Assembly: GCF_002952055.1 (NCBI RefSeq)
Contig: NZ_CP021255.1
Location: 1,773,501-1,837,500 of the forward strand
Length of the DNA: 64,000 bases
Direction of reading: 5' to 3'
Source of the DNA: Desulfobulbus oralis
Lineage (GTDB): Bacteria > Desulfobacterota > Desulfobulbia > Desulfobulbales > Desulfobulbaceae
The notes beneath the pieces are model-generated. The model saw only the letters and a program-made list of their open reading frames with translations, was not told the DNA's origin and did no database searches. Both the position numbers and the translations under genes were made by a program. Each line of letters opens with the position of its first letter. Position 1 is the stretch's first letter. Positions 43,924 to 52,346 of the stretch are shown here, piece after piece.

Positions 43924-45588
43924 ATGGCGAAAACGGTGATTGTCGGCGGCGTTGCGGGTGGTGCGAGTTGCGCGGCCCGGCTGCGGCGACTGGATGAACA
44001 GGCGGAAATCGTGCTCCTGGAGCGTGGCCCTTATGTTTCCTTTGCCAATTGCGGGCTGCCCTATCATGTGGGTGGCGTGATTCCGGAGCGGGAATCCCTT
44101 ATCGTGCAGACGCCGGAAATCCTGCATGAGCGCTTCAATCTGGATGTGCGCGTGCAGAACGAGGCCCTGGCCATTGACCGCAAGGCCAAAACCGTCGTCG
44201 TGCGCGACGAAACGGGCAGGGAGTACAGGGAAAGCTATGACACCCTGGTGCTTGCCACCGGCTCTTCGCCACTCAGACCCCCCATTCCGGGCATCGAGGC
44301 CCCGCGCATCAAAACCCTGTGGAGCGTGCCGGATGCGGACGAGATCAAGGAACTGCTGACGACTGTGGCGGTCAAATCGGCGGCTGTTGTCGGCGGCGGC
44401 TTTATCGGGCTGGAAATGGCCGACAACCTGCATCACGCAGGCCTCAGGGTCAGCATCATCGAGGCCCTCGATCAGGTCATGGCGCCCCTGGATTATGAAA
44501 TGGCCCTGCTGCTGCACGAAAATATCCGCAAAAATCAGGTGGACCTGCATCTGGGCGATGCGGTGGCCTCCTTCGAGGACCGGGGCGAGACCGTGGTCGT
44601 GCATCTCAAGAGCGGCAGGAGCGTGGAAGCCGGCCTGGTCATCCTCGCCATTGGCGTGCGGCCCAACAGCCAACTGGCCAGGGACGCGGGCCTGGAGCTG
44701 AACGCGCGCGGCGGCATCGTGGTGGACGAGCACCTGCGCACCAGCGACCCGTCCATCTACGCGGTGGGCGACGTGATCGAGGTGAAGGACTTTGTCTTCG
44801 GCGATCGCACCATGATCCCCCTGGCCGGCCCGGCCAACAAGCAAGGCCGCATCGCGGCCAACAACATCGCGGGCGAGGCCTGCATTTACGAAGGCACACA
44901 GGGCACGTCGGTCGCCAAGGTCTTCAGTCTCAGCGCGGCCTCCACCGGCGCCAACGAGAAAAGCCTCGAGAGGCGCGGCCTGCAGCGCGGCAGGGACTAC
45001 GAAAGCATCATCATCAGCCAGGATTCCCACGCCGGCTACTATCCGGGCGTGGTGCCGCTGATGCTGAAACTGATCTTTTCCAGGGACGGCAGGAAGATTT
45101 ACGGTGCGCAGATTGTGGGTCGCGACCTTGTGGACAAGCGCATCGACACCATTGCCACGGTGATGCGTCTGGGAGGCAGCGTGCTCGATCTGGCCCGGCT
45201 GGAGCTGGCCTATGCGCCGCCGTACTCCTCTGCCAAGGATCCGGTCAACATGCTGGGCTTTGTGGCCGAAAACCTCCTGAGCGGCAAGGTAGCCATCTCG
45301 GCCTGGGACGAGCCGGAAAAGGACGGGGAAGCGCTCGTGCTGGACGTGCGGGAAGAAACCGAACAGATGGCCTACAAGACGCCGAATTCCATTGAAATGC
45401 CGCTGAGCGAACTGCGCGTGCGCCTGAAGGAACTGGATCCGGAGAAGCGCTACATCATCATGTGCGGCATGGGGATACGTTCCTATGTGGCCCAGCGGAT
45501 TCTGGCGCAGAATGGCTTCAAACGCCTCACCGTCTATCCCGGCGGCGTGCGCTTCTACCAGCCCACGCATGACGCGGCAAACAAATAG
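43924..45588 (+). CDS. CoA-disulfide reductase with C-terminal rhodanese domain
   Basis: The 554-residue flavoprotein belongs to the disulfide reductase group that uses a single Cys, found in CoA-disulfide or polysulfide reductases. FAD site: VIVGGVAGGASCAARLRR. Active Cys: SFANCGLPYH (about residue 43). NADH site: AAVVGGGFIGLEMADNL. Second FAD motif: IYAVGDVIEV. The dimerisation domain follows, then from about residue 460 a rhodanese domain with catalytic Cys in IIMCGMGIRSYVAQRIL. In sulfur-reducing relatives such fusions handle CoA- or persulfide-bound sulfur. GGAGG precedes the ATG. Confidence 0.93.
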   Translation: MAKTVIVGGVAGGASCAARLRRLDEQAEIVLLERGPYVSFANCGLPYHVGGVIPERESLIVQTPEILHERFNLDVRVQNEALAIDRKAKTVVVRDETGREYRESYDTLVLATGSSPLRPPIPGIEAPRIKTLWSVPDADEIKELLTTVAVKSAAVVGGGFIGLEMADNLHHAGLRVSIIEALDQVMAPLDYEMALLLHENIRKNQVDLHLGDAVASFEDRGETVVVHLKSGRSVEAGLVILAIGVRPNSQLARDAGLELNARGGIVVDEHLRTSDPSIYAVGDVIEVKDFVFGDRTMIPLAGPANKQGRIAANNIAGEACIYEGTQGTSVAKVFSLSAASTGANEKSLERRGLQRGRDYESIIISQDSHAGYYPGVVPLMLKLIFSRDGRKIYGAQIVGRDLVDKRIDTIATVMRLGGSVLDLARLELAYAPPYSSAKDPVNMLGFVAENLLSGKVAISAWDEPEKDGEALVLDVREETEQMAYKTPNSIEMPLSELRVRLKELDPEKRYIIMCGMGIRSYVAQRILAQNGFKRLTVYPGGVRFYQPTHDAANK

Positions 45589-45664
45589 AGCGACCCGGCA
45601 GTCTTGGAGCCGCTTTTCTGCAAAAGCCGCCCGAGTCACTCGTGCATTTAAGAGACAGGCAGTG

Positions 45665-45691
45665 GTGCAGGAGCACGGGGTGCTCCTGCAC
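45665..45691. repeat. Perfect 12-bp inverted repeat
   Basis: GTGCAGGAGCAC, a GGG loop, then GTGCTCCTGCAC: a perfect 12-bp stem about 75 bp after the CoA-disulfide reductase stop. No T-run follows on either side, so it is not a standard terminator. It may protect the mRNA 3' end or be a protein site. The 45589-45726 gap otherwise shows nothing. Confidence 0.6.
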
Positions 45692-45726
45692 TCCCTGGCG
45701 GGCGAGTTATGGATTCTGCACCCTAA

Positions 45727-45868
45727 CAGTCCGTTGAAAAAGCGGAGAGCATGGTGCACATTGCGAGTAAAAACCTTGTAAGTCTGAAGAGTAACTCATT
45801 GATCCTGTGTTACGTGGAATTTGAAATTCCTGTAGCTAGAACCTGAAATATAGTTTTTCAACGGGCCG
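45727..45868. repeat. MITE copy E (142 bp, inverted orientation)
   Basis: Ends are CAGTCCGTTGAAAAAGCG and TTTTTCAACGGGCCG. The interior GATCCTGTGTTACG and GAACCTGAAATATAG regions match the other copies. Flanks are CTAA and TTGA, not identical, so the insertion is old or its edges have changed. It truncates the retropepsin-like fragment to its right. This is the only copy outside the RHS island. Confidence 0.85.
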
Positions 45869-45871
45869 TTG

Positions 45872-46016
45872 AGGAGAGGTGAAACTGTTTACCCGCAAAT
45901 TTCAGACAATCGACAGCACCGAAACTGGTCGGCGCTCCTGTGTCATACAGCCATAGCTTGTCTTCAAGTTTCACAAACAGGTGACCATTATTGAAAATAA
46001 GGGGCAGTGTGAACAT
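45872..46016 (-). pseudogene. Retropepsin-like aspartic protease fragment
   Basis: From an ATG at 46016 the minus strand reads MFTLPLIFNNGHLFVKLEDK, then LWLYDTGAPTSFGAV. The DTGA is the active-site motif of retropepsin-like proteases, with the preceding strand in place. The frame reaches MITE E after about 48 residues and no second half is found. There is no ribosome site before the ATG, so this is an N-terminal scrap of a gene truncated by the MITE. Confidence 0.5.
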
Positions 46017-46355
46017 GAATTTTTTTGTCAAAGGGATGCATGCACCAGTCCTGGGTATGAAATGGGCCAGTTCCAGTAGAATGACTTGTGGTTTGCGTGT
46101 TATAAATATTGTTTGAAAAAAGATAAAACCTTTGTTTTGTAATGATTTTCATCAAAGCAGCTAAAGTCCACATGCGCTGCACCATTAACTACCCAAAATT
46201 GTTTCGGTTCCTTGGCTTGTTCAAACATACGTTTTGATTCCGCCAGGGTTGTATATTTGTCAGCAGAGCCACAAATCACAAGAACTGCACCTTTTATATT
46301 CTTTATGCGCTCAATAGGGTGAAATCGATTTATATCGATATTTAATCTGTACTTA

Positions 46356-47356
46356 GAGCGTTTTAACTTTGAAAATTACTATACCCACATGAAGCGAACC
46401 AGCCTTTGGCATCGCTTGCGGTGACCTTGTCCAGGGCCTGGCCAATGGCGGTAAAAAGCTCGTCTGTGTTCCATGCTTTGAAGCCTCGCAAAAGCTGTTT
46501 CACCTTGCTCCACATCTTTTCTATCGGGTTCAAATCCGGGCTGTACGCAGGCAGGAAAAGCACTCGTGCTCCGCGCGCTGCAATCGCCTGCTGCGCTGTC
46601 GGAGATTTATGCGCACGCAAATTGTCCATCACAACCACATCACCCTCTTTCAGCGCAGGCGCAAGACTCTCCTTTACGTATGCTTCAAAGGTGCGCCTGT
46701 CCAACGCGCCAGCAAACACCAGACATTCCGTGGTGCCATCAAGGCGAATGGAGGACAGCATGGTCACCGTTTTCCAGCGACCATCCGGCGCATGGTCGAA
46801 GCACCGCTCGCCCAGAGGCGCACGACCGTACAGGCGCGTCATATTCGTTTTTGCGCCGCTTTCGTCCAGAAACACCAGATGCTCGCACGGCGTTTCATCC
46901 TGCACCCTGCGCCACTCTTCACGGGCCTGGACAATGTCTGCCCGTTCCACCTGTTCACTGGCCTTTAACGTCTTTTTTTAAACGTGAGCCCCAGTCTGGC
47001 CAGCGTATTGGACACCGTGGGCAGAGAACAGTTTTTGCCAAAATGCGTCCTGATTTCTTCAAGGGTCATATCGGGCTGTTTCCGCACAAGCTCCCGTAAC
47101 TGCTGTTGCTCCCCGGCTGTGAACGCCGGCGCTCTGTGGCCTCGCGGCAACGACGTGATCCGGCCTTCCTTTTTGAAGGTCCGCATCCAGTTACCAATGG
47201 TGGTCGTGGTGTAGCCAAACATTTTGGCCACTTCTTCCCGCGTGAACTCCCCTGACTGATACACTGCCACCGCACGCTGGCGAAAATCTTTACCGGCTAT
47301 TTTCATAAGCTCTGTGCCGTTGAAATAATATGGTAAAAGTCATTGTTAAAATGCTC
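46356..47356 (-). mobile_element. IS630-family insertion sequence (about 1001 bp)
   Basis: Terminal inverted repeats are GAGCGTTTTAAC at one end and, in reverse complement, GAGCATTTTAAC at the other. A TA dinucleotide flanks both sides (46354-46355 and 47357-47358), the target duplication typical of IS630/mariner elements. It encodes a two-frame transposase and sits inside the alpha/beta hydrolase gene. Confidence 0.93.
46363..47306 (-). CDS. IS630 transposase, two frames joined by -1 frameshift
   Basis: Frame one (46965-47306, 113 residues) is the helix-turn-helix DNA-binding part: MKIAGKDFRQRAVAVYQSGE, then EEVAKMFGYTTTTIGNWMRT. Frame two (46363-about 46974) is the DDE catalytic part: HLVFLDESGAKTNM, VVVMDNLRAHKS and FLPAYSPDLNPIEKMWSKVK. 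A run of seven A followed by G near the end of frame one would allow a -1 slip into frame two (reading KKTLKASEQVERAD). Many IS630 elements use such programmed frameshifting. All three catalytic acids are present. Confidence 0.88.
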
Positions 47357-48008
47357 TAATCTGTAATATAAGAAGAGGGGATAAGTATTTTCCTGGTTTT
47401 CCCAAATACATTATAAGTCTATTTTTTATTGCTTCTTCAATAGTTGGATAGACACTTTCAATAATTATAGCCTTTGATTTTTCTGCAACCTGACCAAGAA
47501 GTGCTGCGGCTCCGCCTAAAGAAACACCAATGAATCCAATATGGTTATTAGGTAATTTATTTTCAAGGAATGTGAAGGCCGCTTCTGCATCTAATGCTTC
47601 CAGGTAACCAAAGGTTATGCCATCACCAATACTTTCACCATGTGATTGAAAGTCAATCATTAGTATGGAATATCCATTTTCATTTAGAAATTCCGCTCGT
47701 TTCATCATCTGAAGTCGATTCGATTTGAGACTATGTAGTAATAATATACCCCCCATGTTATTTTTTCCTGGTATAAACCAACCAGAGATATTTGAACCAC
47801 TTTTACTTGGAAATAATACTTTTTCAGCTTTTAAATTGTCTGGCGGCTCGCCAATATTATTTTGATGCGGTAAAGAAAGTATACTGCCAGTTAATATTAC
47901 TACAGAAAAAAATATCAAAATAAATACAAAACTACATAAGTATATAGTTTTGGTTTTCATATATATTATCATCTCAAATAATTTGCATTACCGGTGATCA
48001 TGCTCCTG

Positions 48009-48359
48009 TTAACCTGCCAGGCTCCCGCTGCAGTTTTTCACCTTGTCCTCGCTGCTGCACTTGCCAGTTGAATGCATCGGGTCGTCGCCAAAAATTTCTT
48101 CAACCTTGTTCGAGAACCGCTCGTCTTCCAGAAACTTCCCGGCCGCTGTGGAACCCAGGGTCCTGACGCCGTCTCTTTCCAGCGCGGGAACCAGTTTATC
48201 GCCAACAGAATGTGTCCCATTCTGCGTTCCTGACCACAGCACGGTAACCTTGGCTGATTGGTCTCCAGCCGCGTCAAGCTGTTCAATAAGCGCGCGCAGA
48301 CCTGCTTCATCTGTAATCGTTGCCAGCCTTGCCAGAGCTTCACTATACGAAATTGCCAT
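48009..48359 (-). CDS. Unknown protein, possible truncated toxin domain
   Basis: The 116-residue product starts MAISYSEALARLATITDEAG and contains KVTVLWSGTQNGTHSVGDKL, then LERDGVRTLGSTAAGKFLED. The pattern of a VLWSG strand, then a G-x-R-T-L-G-x-T-A-A-G-K-F-L helix, resembles NAD-processing or ADP-ribose-type toxin domains of polymorphic toxins, but I cannot name the family. It is shorter than such domains and ends CSGSLAG, so it may be truncated. It lies 14 bp downstream of the frameshifted gene at 48374, which suggests a two-gene unit. Confidence 0.5.
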   Translation of the reverse strand: MAISYSEALARLATITDEAGLRALIEQLDAAGDQSAKVTVLWSGTQNGTHSVGDKLVPALERDGVRTLGSTAAGKFLEDERFSNKVEEIFGDDPMHSTGKCSSEDKVKNCSGSLAG

Positions 48360-48373
48360 TGTTGCTTCCTGTG

Positions 48374-48807
48374 TTAAAAATTGAATGAAACAATCGTTTC
48401 GGGAAGTTGTTTACGCATGCCTGCATATCCATACGCTGTCAGCGCCTCTTTCAGCAGCTGGATAACATGTGGTTGCTCTTCTACTGGCGGAACAGGGCAC
48501 CTCAGCCATCCATCGCAAAAACCTTTAAAATGCCACAGCCTGCGATAGGGCCGCTCAACCAGTTTTTTAGACCCCCCCGATGAAGCATGACCGCACAATA
48601 CCGGCCTTTTTCATACAGCAGCCAAACTTCCGGTTCAAAATCCCGGCCCAGATGACTTCTTTGTATCAGGTAAGCGTCCCGTTCCTGGTCGCGGGTCCAC
48701 TCCCAATGTTCCCGAGTTGCATAATTTGCATGCAGCTCATCCCGCAGTTGCGCGATACCGTACTTTTCCACGTCTTCGTCCGAGATGTACTCATTCACAA
48801 AGGCCAT
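48374..48807 (-). pseudogene. Putative immunity-type gene, frameshifted in a G7 tract
   Basis: Two overlapping frames together give a protein of about 144 residues. Frame one starts MAFVNEYISDEDVEKYGIAQ and runs through DQERDAYLIQRSHLGRDFEP and WLLYEKGRYCAVMLHRGG. Frame two continues SKKLVERPYRRLWHFKGFCD and ends LPETIVSFNF. The switch occurs at a run of seven G (CCCCCCC at about 48573-48579 on the plus strand). The gene precedes the 48009 gene with a 14-bp gap. The N-terminal half resembles immunity proteins seen beside polymorphic toxins. The frameshift could be decay, phase variation, or a sequencing error in the homopolymer. Confidence 0.6.
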
Positions 48808-49029
48808 AATGCTGCCTCCTGGGAAAGGATGAAAAATCTTTGCTCCGGCCCATGGGCCAGCCTTTCAGGCTGTTGTACCACATGCTGTATGCAGGACACG
48901 CAAAAAGGAAGGAAAAACAGGGAAGAAAAGAAAAAATCCAGCAGATTGGGAATCCGGGCCCGCGCCGCCCTTTCGGCTCCCCTGTCCGCGGCACGTTGCC
49001 CGACTCAGGTCATTTTGCGGCAATGTCCG

Positions 49030-49320
49030 GGAAAAGACGCAGGCAGTCGCGCTGATTGGCGGTGTTACCGCGGAAAGGCTTCTGGCCGACACTGGACAGG
49101 ACAGCGATGCGATTTTCGAGCAGGCGGCAGGGCAGGGGATGTCGTCGCTCATTGTGCCCAAAGGCAGGCGCAAAGGGCAGGCGCAAAGGGCAGCGAGGTG
49201 ACGACAAGGAGCTGTACAGGGCCAGGCCCTGACAGCACTCTTGCCGCACCTGAAGCGGTGGCGTGGCATAGCCACCCGATACGCGAAGCATACGGCGTCC
49301 CTTCCTGCCACCCTGCATAG
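49030..49320 (+). pseudogene. IS5-family transposase remnant
   Basis: The plus strand reads VTAERLLADTGQDSDAIFEQ, then GQGMSSLIVPKGRRKGQAQR. After a frameshift it continues DKELYRAR and HLKRWRGIATRYAKHTAS. This is the late part of IS5-type transposases, whose usual text is LADRGYDSDAI...HLKRWRGIATRYAKNTASF. The catalytic Glu region (normally ENAF) is lost. No ends remain. The stretch 48808-49029 before it and 49321-49488 after it shows no gene. Confidence 0.8.
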
Positions 49321-49488
49321 CAGGCGCCCTGGGTTATGGCTCCAATCTCGTGACTGCGCGGCCTGGCCTGTCGGCCAGGCCAGATCCCGGGATTCCTTCT
49401 TGCATATCCTGCGGCCTTTCTGGTACTTGTGGAGACCAAAAAAATCGGCGCCCCGCGCTTTTTTTGTTTCCCTTTTCCGAGGCCTGTC

Positions 49489-51381
49489 ATGTCCTTTCCC
49501 ATCGATCTCTCGTCCCTGCGAAGTCTTTCCTTTTCTCCCCATGAAAGCGCGCTTTCCGATGCGCAGCATGAGGCGCTGCGCCACAACATCCGTCTGGTGC
49601 GCGACAGCCTGATCTTTTTTACCGCACTGGCCAATGCCCGCGGCCTGGGCGGCCACACCGGCGGCGCCTACGATATCATCCCCGAAGCCCTGATCGTGAA
49701 CGCCTTCATCCGGGGAACGGACAGGTGCTGGCCCGTACTGTTCGACGAGGCCGGCCACCGGGTGGCCATGCAGTACATCATGGCGGTGCTGAACGGGCAG
49801 GCAGCGGCCGAATCACTTTTGCACTACCGGGAATACGGTCAGGGACTTTATGGTCATCCGGAGCGCCAGGAGGAGGGCGGCCTGCATTTCAGCTCCGGCC
49901 GGCTCGGGCATCTGTGGAGTTACGTCAATGGGGTGGCCGAGGCCAATCCGGGCAAGACCTTGTTCATGTTCGGCAGCGACGGTTCCCAGCAGGAGGGCGA
50001 CGATGCGGAGGCTGCCCGCTATGCCGTGGCCCGCGGGCTGAACGTGAAACTGTTGCTGGATGACAACAACGTCACCATTGCCGGGCACCCGGCAGAGTAC
50101 ATGGCAGGCTACGATCTGGCCAGGACCCTTGAGGGACACGGCCTGAACGTGCTGAGCTGCGATGGCGAAAACCTGCGCGAACTTTATGCCGCCATTCAGC
50201 AGGCGCTCACAGGCGCCGGGCCGGTGGCTGTGGTCGTCAAACGCAGCATGGCGCCCGGCGTCAACGGCATTGAGGGCTCGCCCAGGGGGCATGATGTGAT
50301 CGCCTTGGATCTGGCGGTGCAGCACCTGCAGGCCCATGGCCATGCGGCTGCCGCGGAGCTTTTGCAGCAGAAGCGGGTCAAGACCCCGAAGCCGGCGCTC
50401 CTGGGCAGCAGCGGCGAGAGCGCCAAGGCCCGCGACGAGTTTGGCACAATCGTGGTGGATCTGCTGAAAAAGGAGAACAGGCCGGAGGACAGGGTTCTGG
50501 TGGTGGATTCCGACCTGGAGGGCTCCTGCGGCCTGCACCACATCCGCAAGGCCTTTCCCGGGCTGTATGTGCACGGCGGCATCATGGAGCGCAACAACTT
50601 TTCCGTGGCCGCGGGCTTTGGCAGCGAGCCGGGCCGGCAGGGCATTTTCGGCACCTTCGCGGCCTTTCAGGAAATGCTCCTCTCGGAGATCACCATGGCG
50701 CGCCTCAACCACGCCAACGTGCTCGCGCACTTCTCCCACTCGGGCGTGGACGAAATGGCAGACAATACCTGTCATTTTGGCATCAACAACTTTTTTGCCG
50801 ACAATGGTCTGCCGGAAGGCGACACGACCCGCCTCTATTTCCCGGCCGACGCCCTGCAGATGCGCGCCATTCTGGAGACCGTGTTCTGGCAGCCGGGCCT
50901 GCGCTTTATCTACTCCACCCGTGCAGCCACGCCCTGCATCCTGGACGGGCAGGGCAGGCGCTTCTTTGGCGAGGCTTACCGTTTTCAGCCGGACAGGGAC
51001 GAGGTGATCAGGGAGGGCAGGGACGCCTATATCGTGACCTACGGCGAAATGCTCTACCGGGCCCTGCACACGGTGGAGGAGATGAAAAGCGAAGGGCTGT
51101 CCGTAGGCCTGATCAACAAGCCGGTCCTGAATGTGGTGGATGAGGAGATGCTGGCCCGGCTGGGCAAAAGTCCTGCGGTGCTTGTGGTGGAAAGCCAGAA
51201 TGTGAAGACCGGCCTGGGTGCGCGTTTTGGTTCCTGGCTTCTGGAGCGGGGTCTGACGCCGAAATACGGCCACATGGGTTCGGGCAGGCTGGGTCGGGGC
51301 GGTCTGGCCGAACAAATAGCGAATCAGGGGCTGGAGCCTCTTGACATCAAAAAACGGGTGCTTACCCTGCTGGCTGCTTGA
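49489..51381 (+). CDS. tkt: Transketolase
   Basis: Transketolase moves two-carbon units between sugar phosphates using thiamine diphosphate. The 630-residue product has ARGLGGHTGGAYDIIPEALI near the start, a ThDP motif in MFGSDGSQQEGDDAEAARYA followed by LLLDDNNV, a pyrimidine-binding domain with VVDSDLEGSCGLHHIRKAFP and RNNFSVAAGFGSEPGRQGIF, and a C-terminal domain from about residue 500. The text departs from classical E. coli TktA, for example GSDG in place of GDG, so it belongs to a divergent transketolase subgroup. I chose ATG 49489 (with GAGG upstream) over the longer open frame. Confidence 0.9.
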   Translation: MSFPIDLSSLRSLSFSPHESALSDAQHEALRHNIRLVRDSLIFFTALANARGLGGHTGGAYDIIPEALIVNAFIRGTDRCWPVLFDEAGHRVAMQYIMAVLNGQAAAESLLHYREYGQGLYGHPERQEEGGLHFSSGRLGHLWSYVNGVAEANPGKTLFMFGSDGSQQEGDDAEAARYAVARGLNVKLLLDDNNVTIAGHPAEYMAGYDLARTLEGHGLNVLSCDGENLRELYAAIQQALTGAGPVAVVVKRSMAPGVNGIEGSPRGHDVIALDLAVQHLQAHGHAAAAELLQQKRVKTPKPALLGSSGESAKARDEFGTIVVDLLKKENRPEDRVLVVDSDLEGSCGLHHIRKAFPGLYVHGGIMERNNFSVAAGFGSEPGRQGIFGTFAAFQEMLLSEITMARLNHANVLAHFSHSGVDEMADNTCHFGINNFFADNGLPEGDTTRLYFPADALQMRAILETVFWQPGLRFIYSTRAATPCILDGQGRRFFGEAYRFQPDRDEVIREGRDAYIVTYGEMLYRALHTVEEMKSEGLSVGLINKPVLNVVDEEMLARLGKSPAVLVVESQNVKTGLGARFGSWLLERGLTPKYGHMGSGRLGRGGLAEQIANQGLEPLDIKKRVLTLLAA

Positions 51382-51461
51382 GTGCTTTAGTTTTTTTCTG
51401 CTCCGGCAGGCCCTCTTCAGCGAGGCGCGCCTGCCGGAGCTTCATTTTTCCTCAAAGTTTC

Positions 51462-52346
51462 ATGTCGTTGCAATTGATTGTTCCTCCAGAAGCGGGCAGC
51501 ACCGGGGCGGCCGCTGCCCCTGCTCCCCAGGAGGCGGCGAATACGGCCCGACCCGCAGCGCCCCAGCCCGAACCACCCATCAAAAGCATCCTTGACTTCA
51601 TTCAGCGCTATGTGGCGACGCTTTTGGCCGCTGGTTCGCAGACCGACCGTGTGGACCGCACCGCCGACCGCATTGCCCGGTCCTGGGGCTGTCAGTTGGA
51701 ACTGGCCATTCTGTCGCACCACTTCATGCTTTCGGTTGTCAAGCCCTCCCCTGATGGGCAGACATCCGAGCGCCGCACCGCCGTAGCTTCCATAGTGTCC
51801 AGCGGGCCCAATTTCCAGCGCGTGGCGGCGCTCAACGCCCTGAGCTGGAACGTGGTGGATCAGGGGCTGACGCTCCAGGAGGCGGTGCAGCGTTTTGAAG
51901 CTGTCTGCGCTGTGCCCCCCATTCGCCCGGAGCTCCTGCAGGTGCTGGTGCCCTGCGCCAGCGCCGCGCTCTGCCGGCTTTTTTCGGGGACGCCTCTGGA
52001 TATGACTCTCGTCTTTCTGGCCGCCTGGGTGGGTTTTTTCCTGCGTCGCAGGTTGGTTGCCTGGAGGGTGGACCTCAAAATCACCTTTGTGCTGTGCGCC
52101 TTCGTGGCTTCCATGCTGCCGGCAATGGGCATGATATGGCATTGGCCTGGCGCCACCCAGATCGCCCTGGCCACAAGCCCCCTTTTTCTGGTGCCTGGCC
52201 TGCCCCTGATCAATGCGGTGCTGGATCTTCTGGGTGGTCACGTGCTGCTGGGTGTTTCCCGCCTGATTCGGGCGGCGACCCTGGTGATCTGCATTGCTTT
52301 GGGCCTTTCGTTCACCATGCTGCTGATGGGAGTGGAAAGCCTTTGA
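51462..52346 (+). CDS. ThrE-type exporter subunit, N-terminal half (YjjP-like)
   Basis: The 294-residue product has a soluble N-terminal region (about residues 1-130) with QRYVATLLAAGSQTDRVDRT, matching the start of YjjP/ThrE where a small-molecule binding domain lies. Four or five membrane helices follow. With the next gene it forms the two-protein version of the ThrE threonine/serine exporter family (in E. coli YjjP and YjjB export succinate). The start at ATG 51462 has no clear ribosome site. The stop overlaps the next gene (TTGA). Confidence 0.82.
   Translation: MSLQLIVPPEAGSTGAAAAPAPQEAANTARPAAPQPEPPIKSILDFIQRYVATLLAAGSQTDRVDRTADRIARSWGCQLELAILSHHFMLSVVKPSPDGQTSERRTAVASIVSSGPNFQRVAALNALSWNVVDQGLTLQEAVQRFEAVCAVPPIRPELLQVLVPCASAALCRLFSGTPLDMTLVFLAAWVGFFLRRRLVAWRVDLKITFVLCAFVASMLPAMGMIWHWPGATQIALATSPLFLVPGLPLINAVLDLLGGHVLLGVSRLIRAATLVICIALGLSFTMLLMGVESL

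Larger units (their letters stand above)
46088..47972 (-). pseudogene. Alpha/beta hydrolase split by IS630
   Basis: The 5' part (47357-47972) encodes an N-terminal anchor (IYLCSFVFILIFFSVVILTG) and a hydrolase fold with GGILLLHSLKSNRLQMMKRA and the nucleophile elbow GVSLGG. The 3' part (to about 46088) encodes VLVICGSADKYTTLAES, carrying the acid Asp, and VVNGAAHVDFS, carrying the His. When the IS and one TA are removed, the reading frame joins seamlessly (PLLILQIKYRLNIDIN). The Ser-Asp-His triad was therefore complete before insertion. The gene is AT-rich like the island orphans, suggesting foreign origin. The true C terminus is unclear because the frame runs on into the protease-like scrap. 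Confidence 0.85.

Noticed and set aside
48808-49488. A coding gene between the toxin-like pair and transketolase
   Set aside because: The only protein-like text is a frameshifted IS5 transposase remnant; the other frames are low complexity or antisense.
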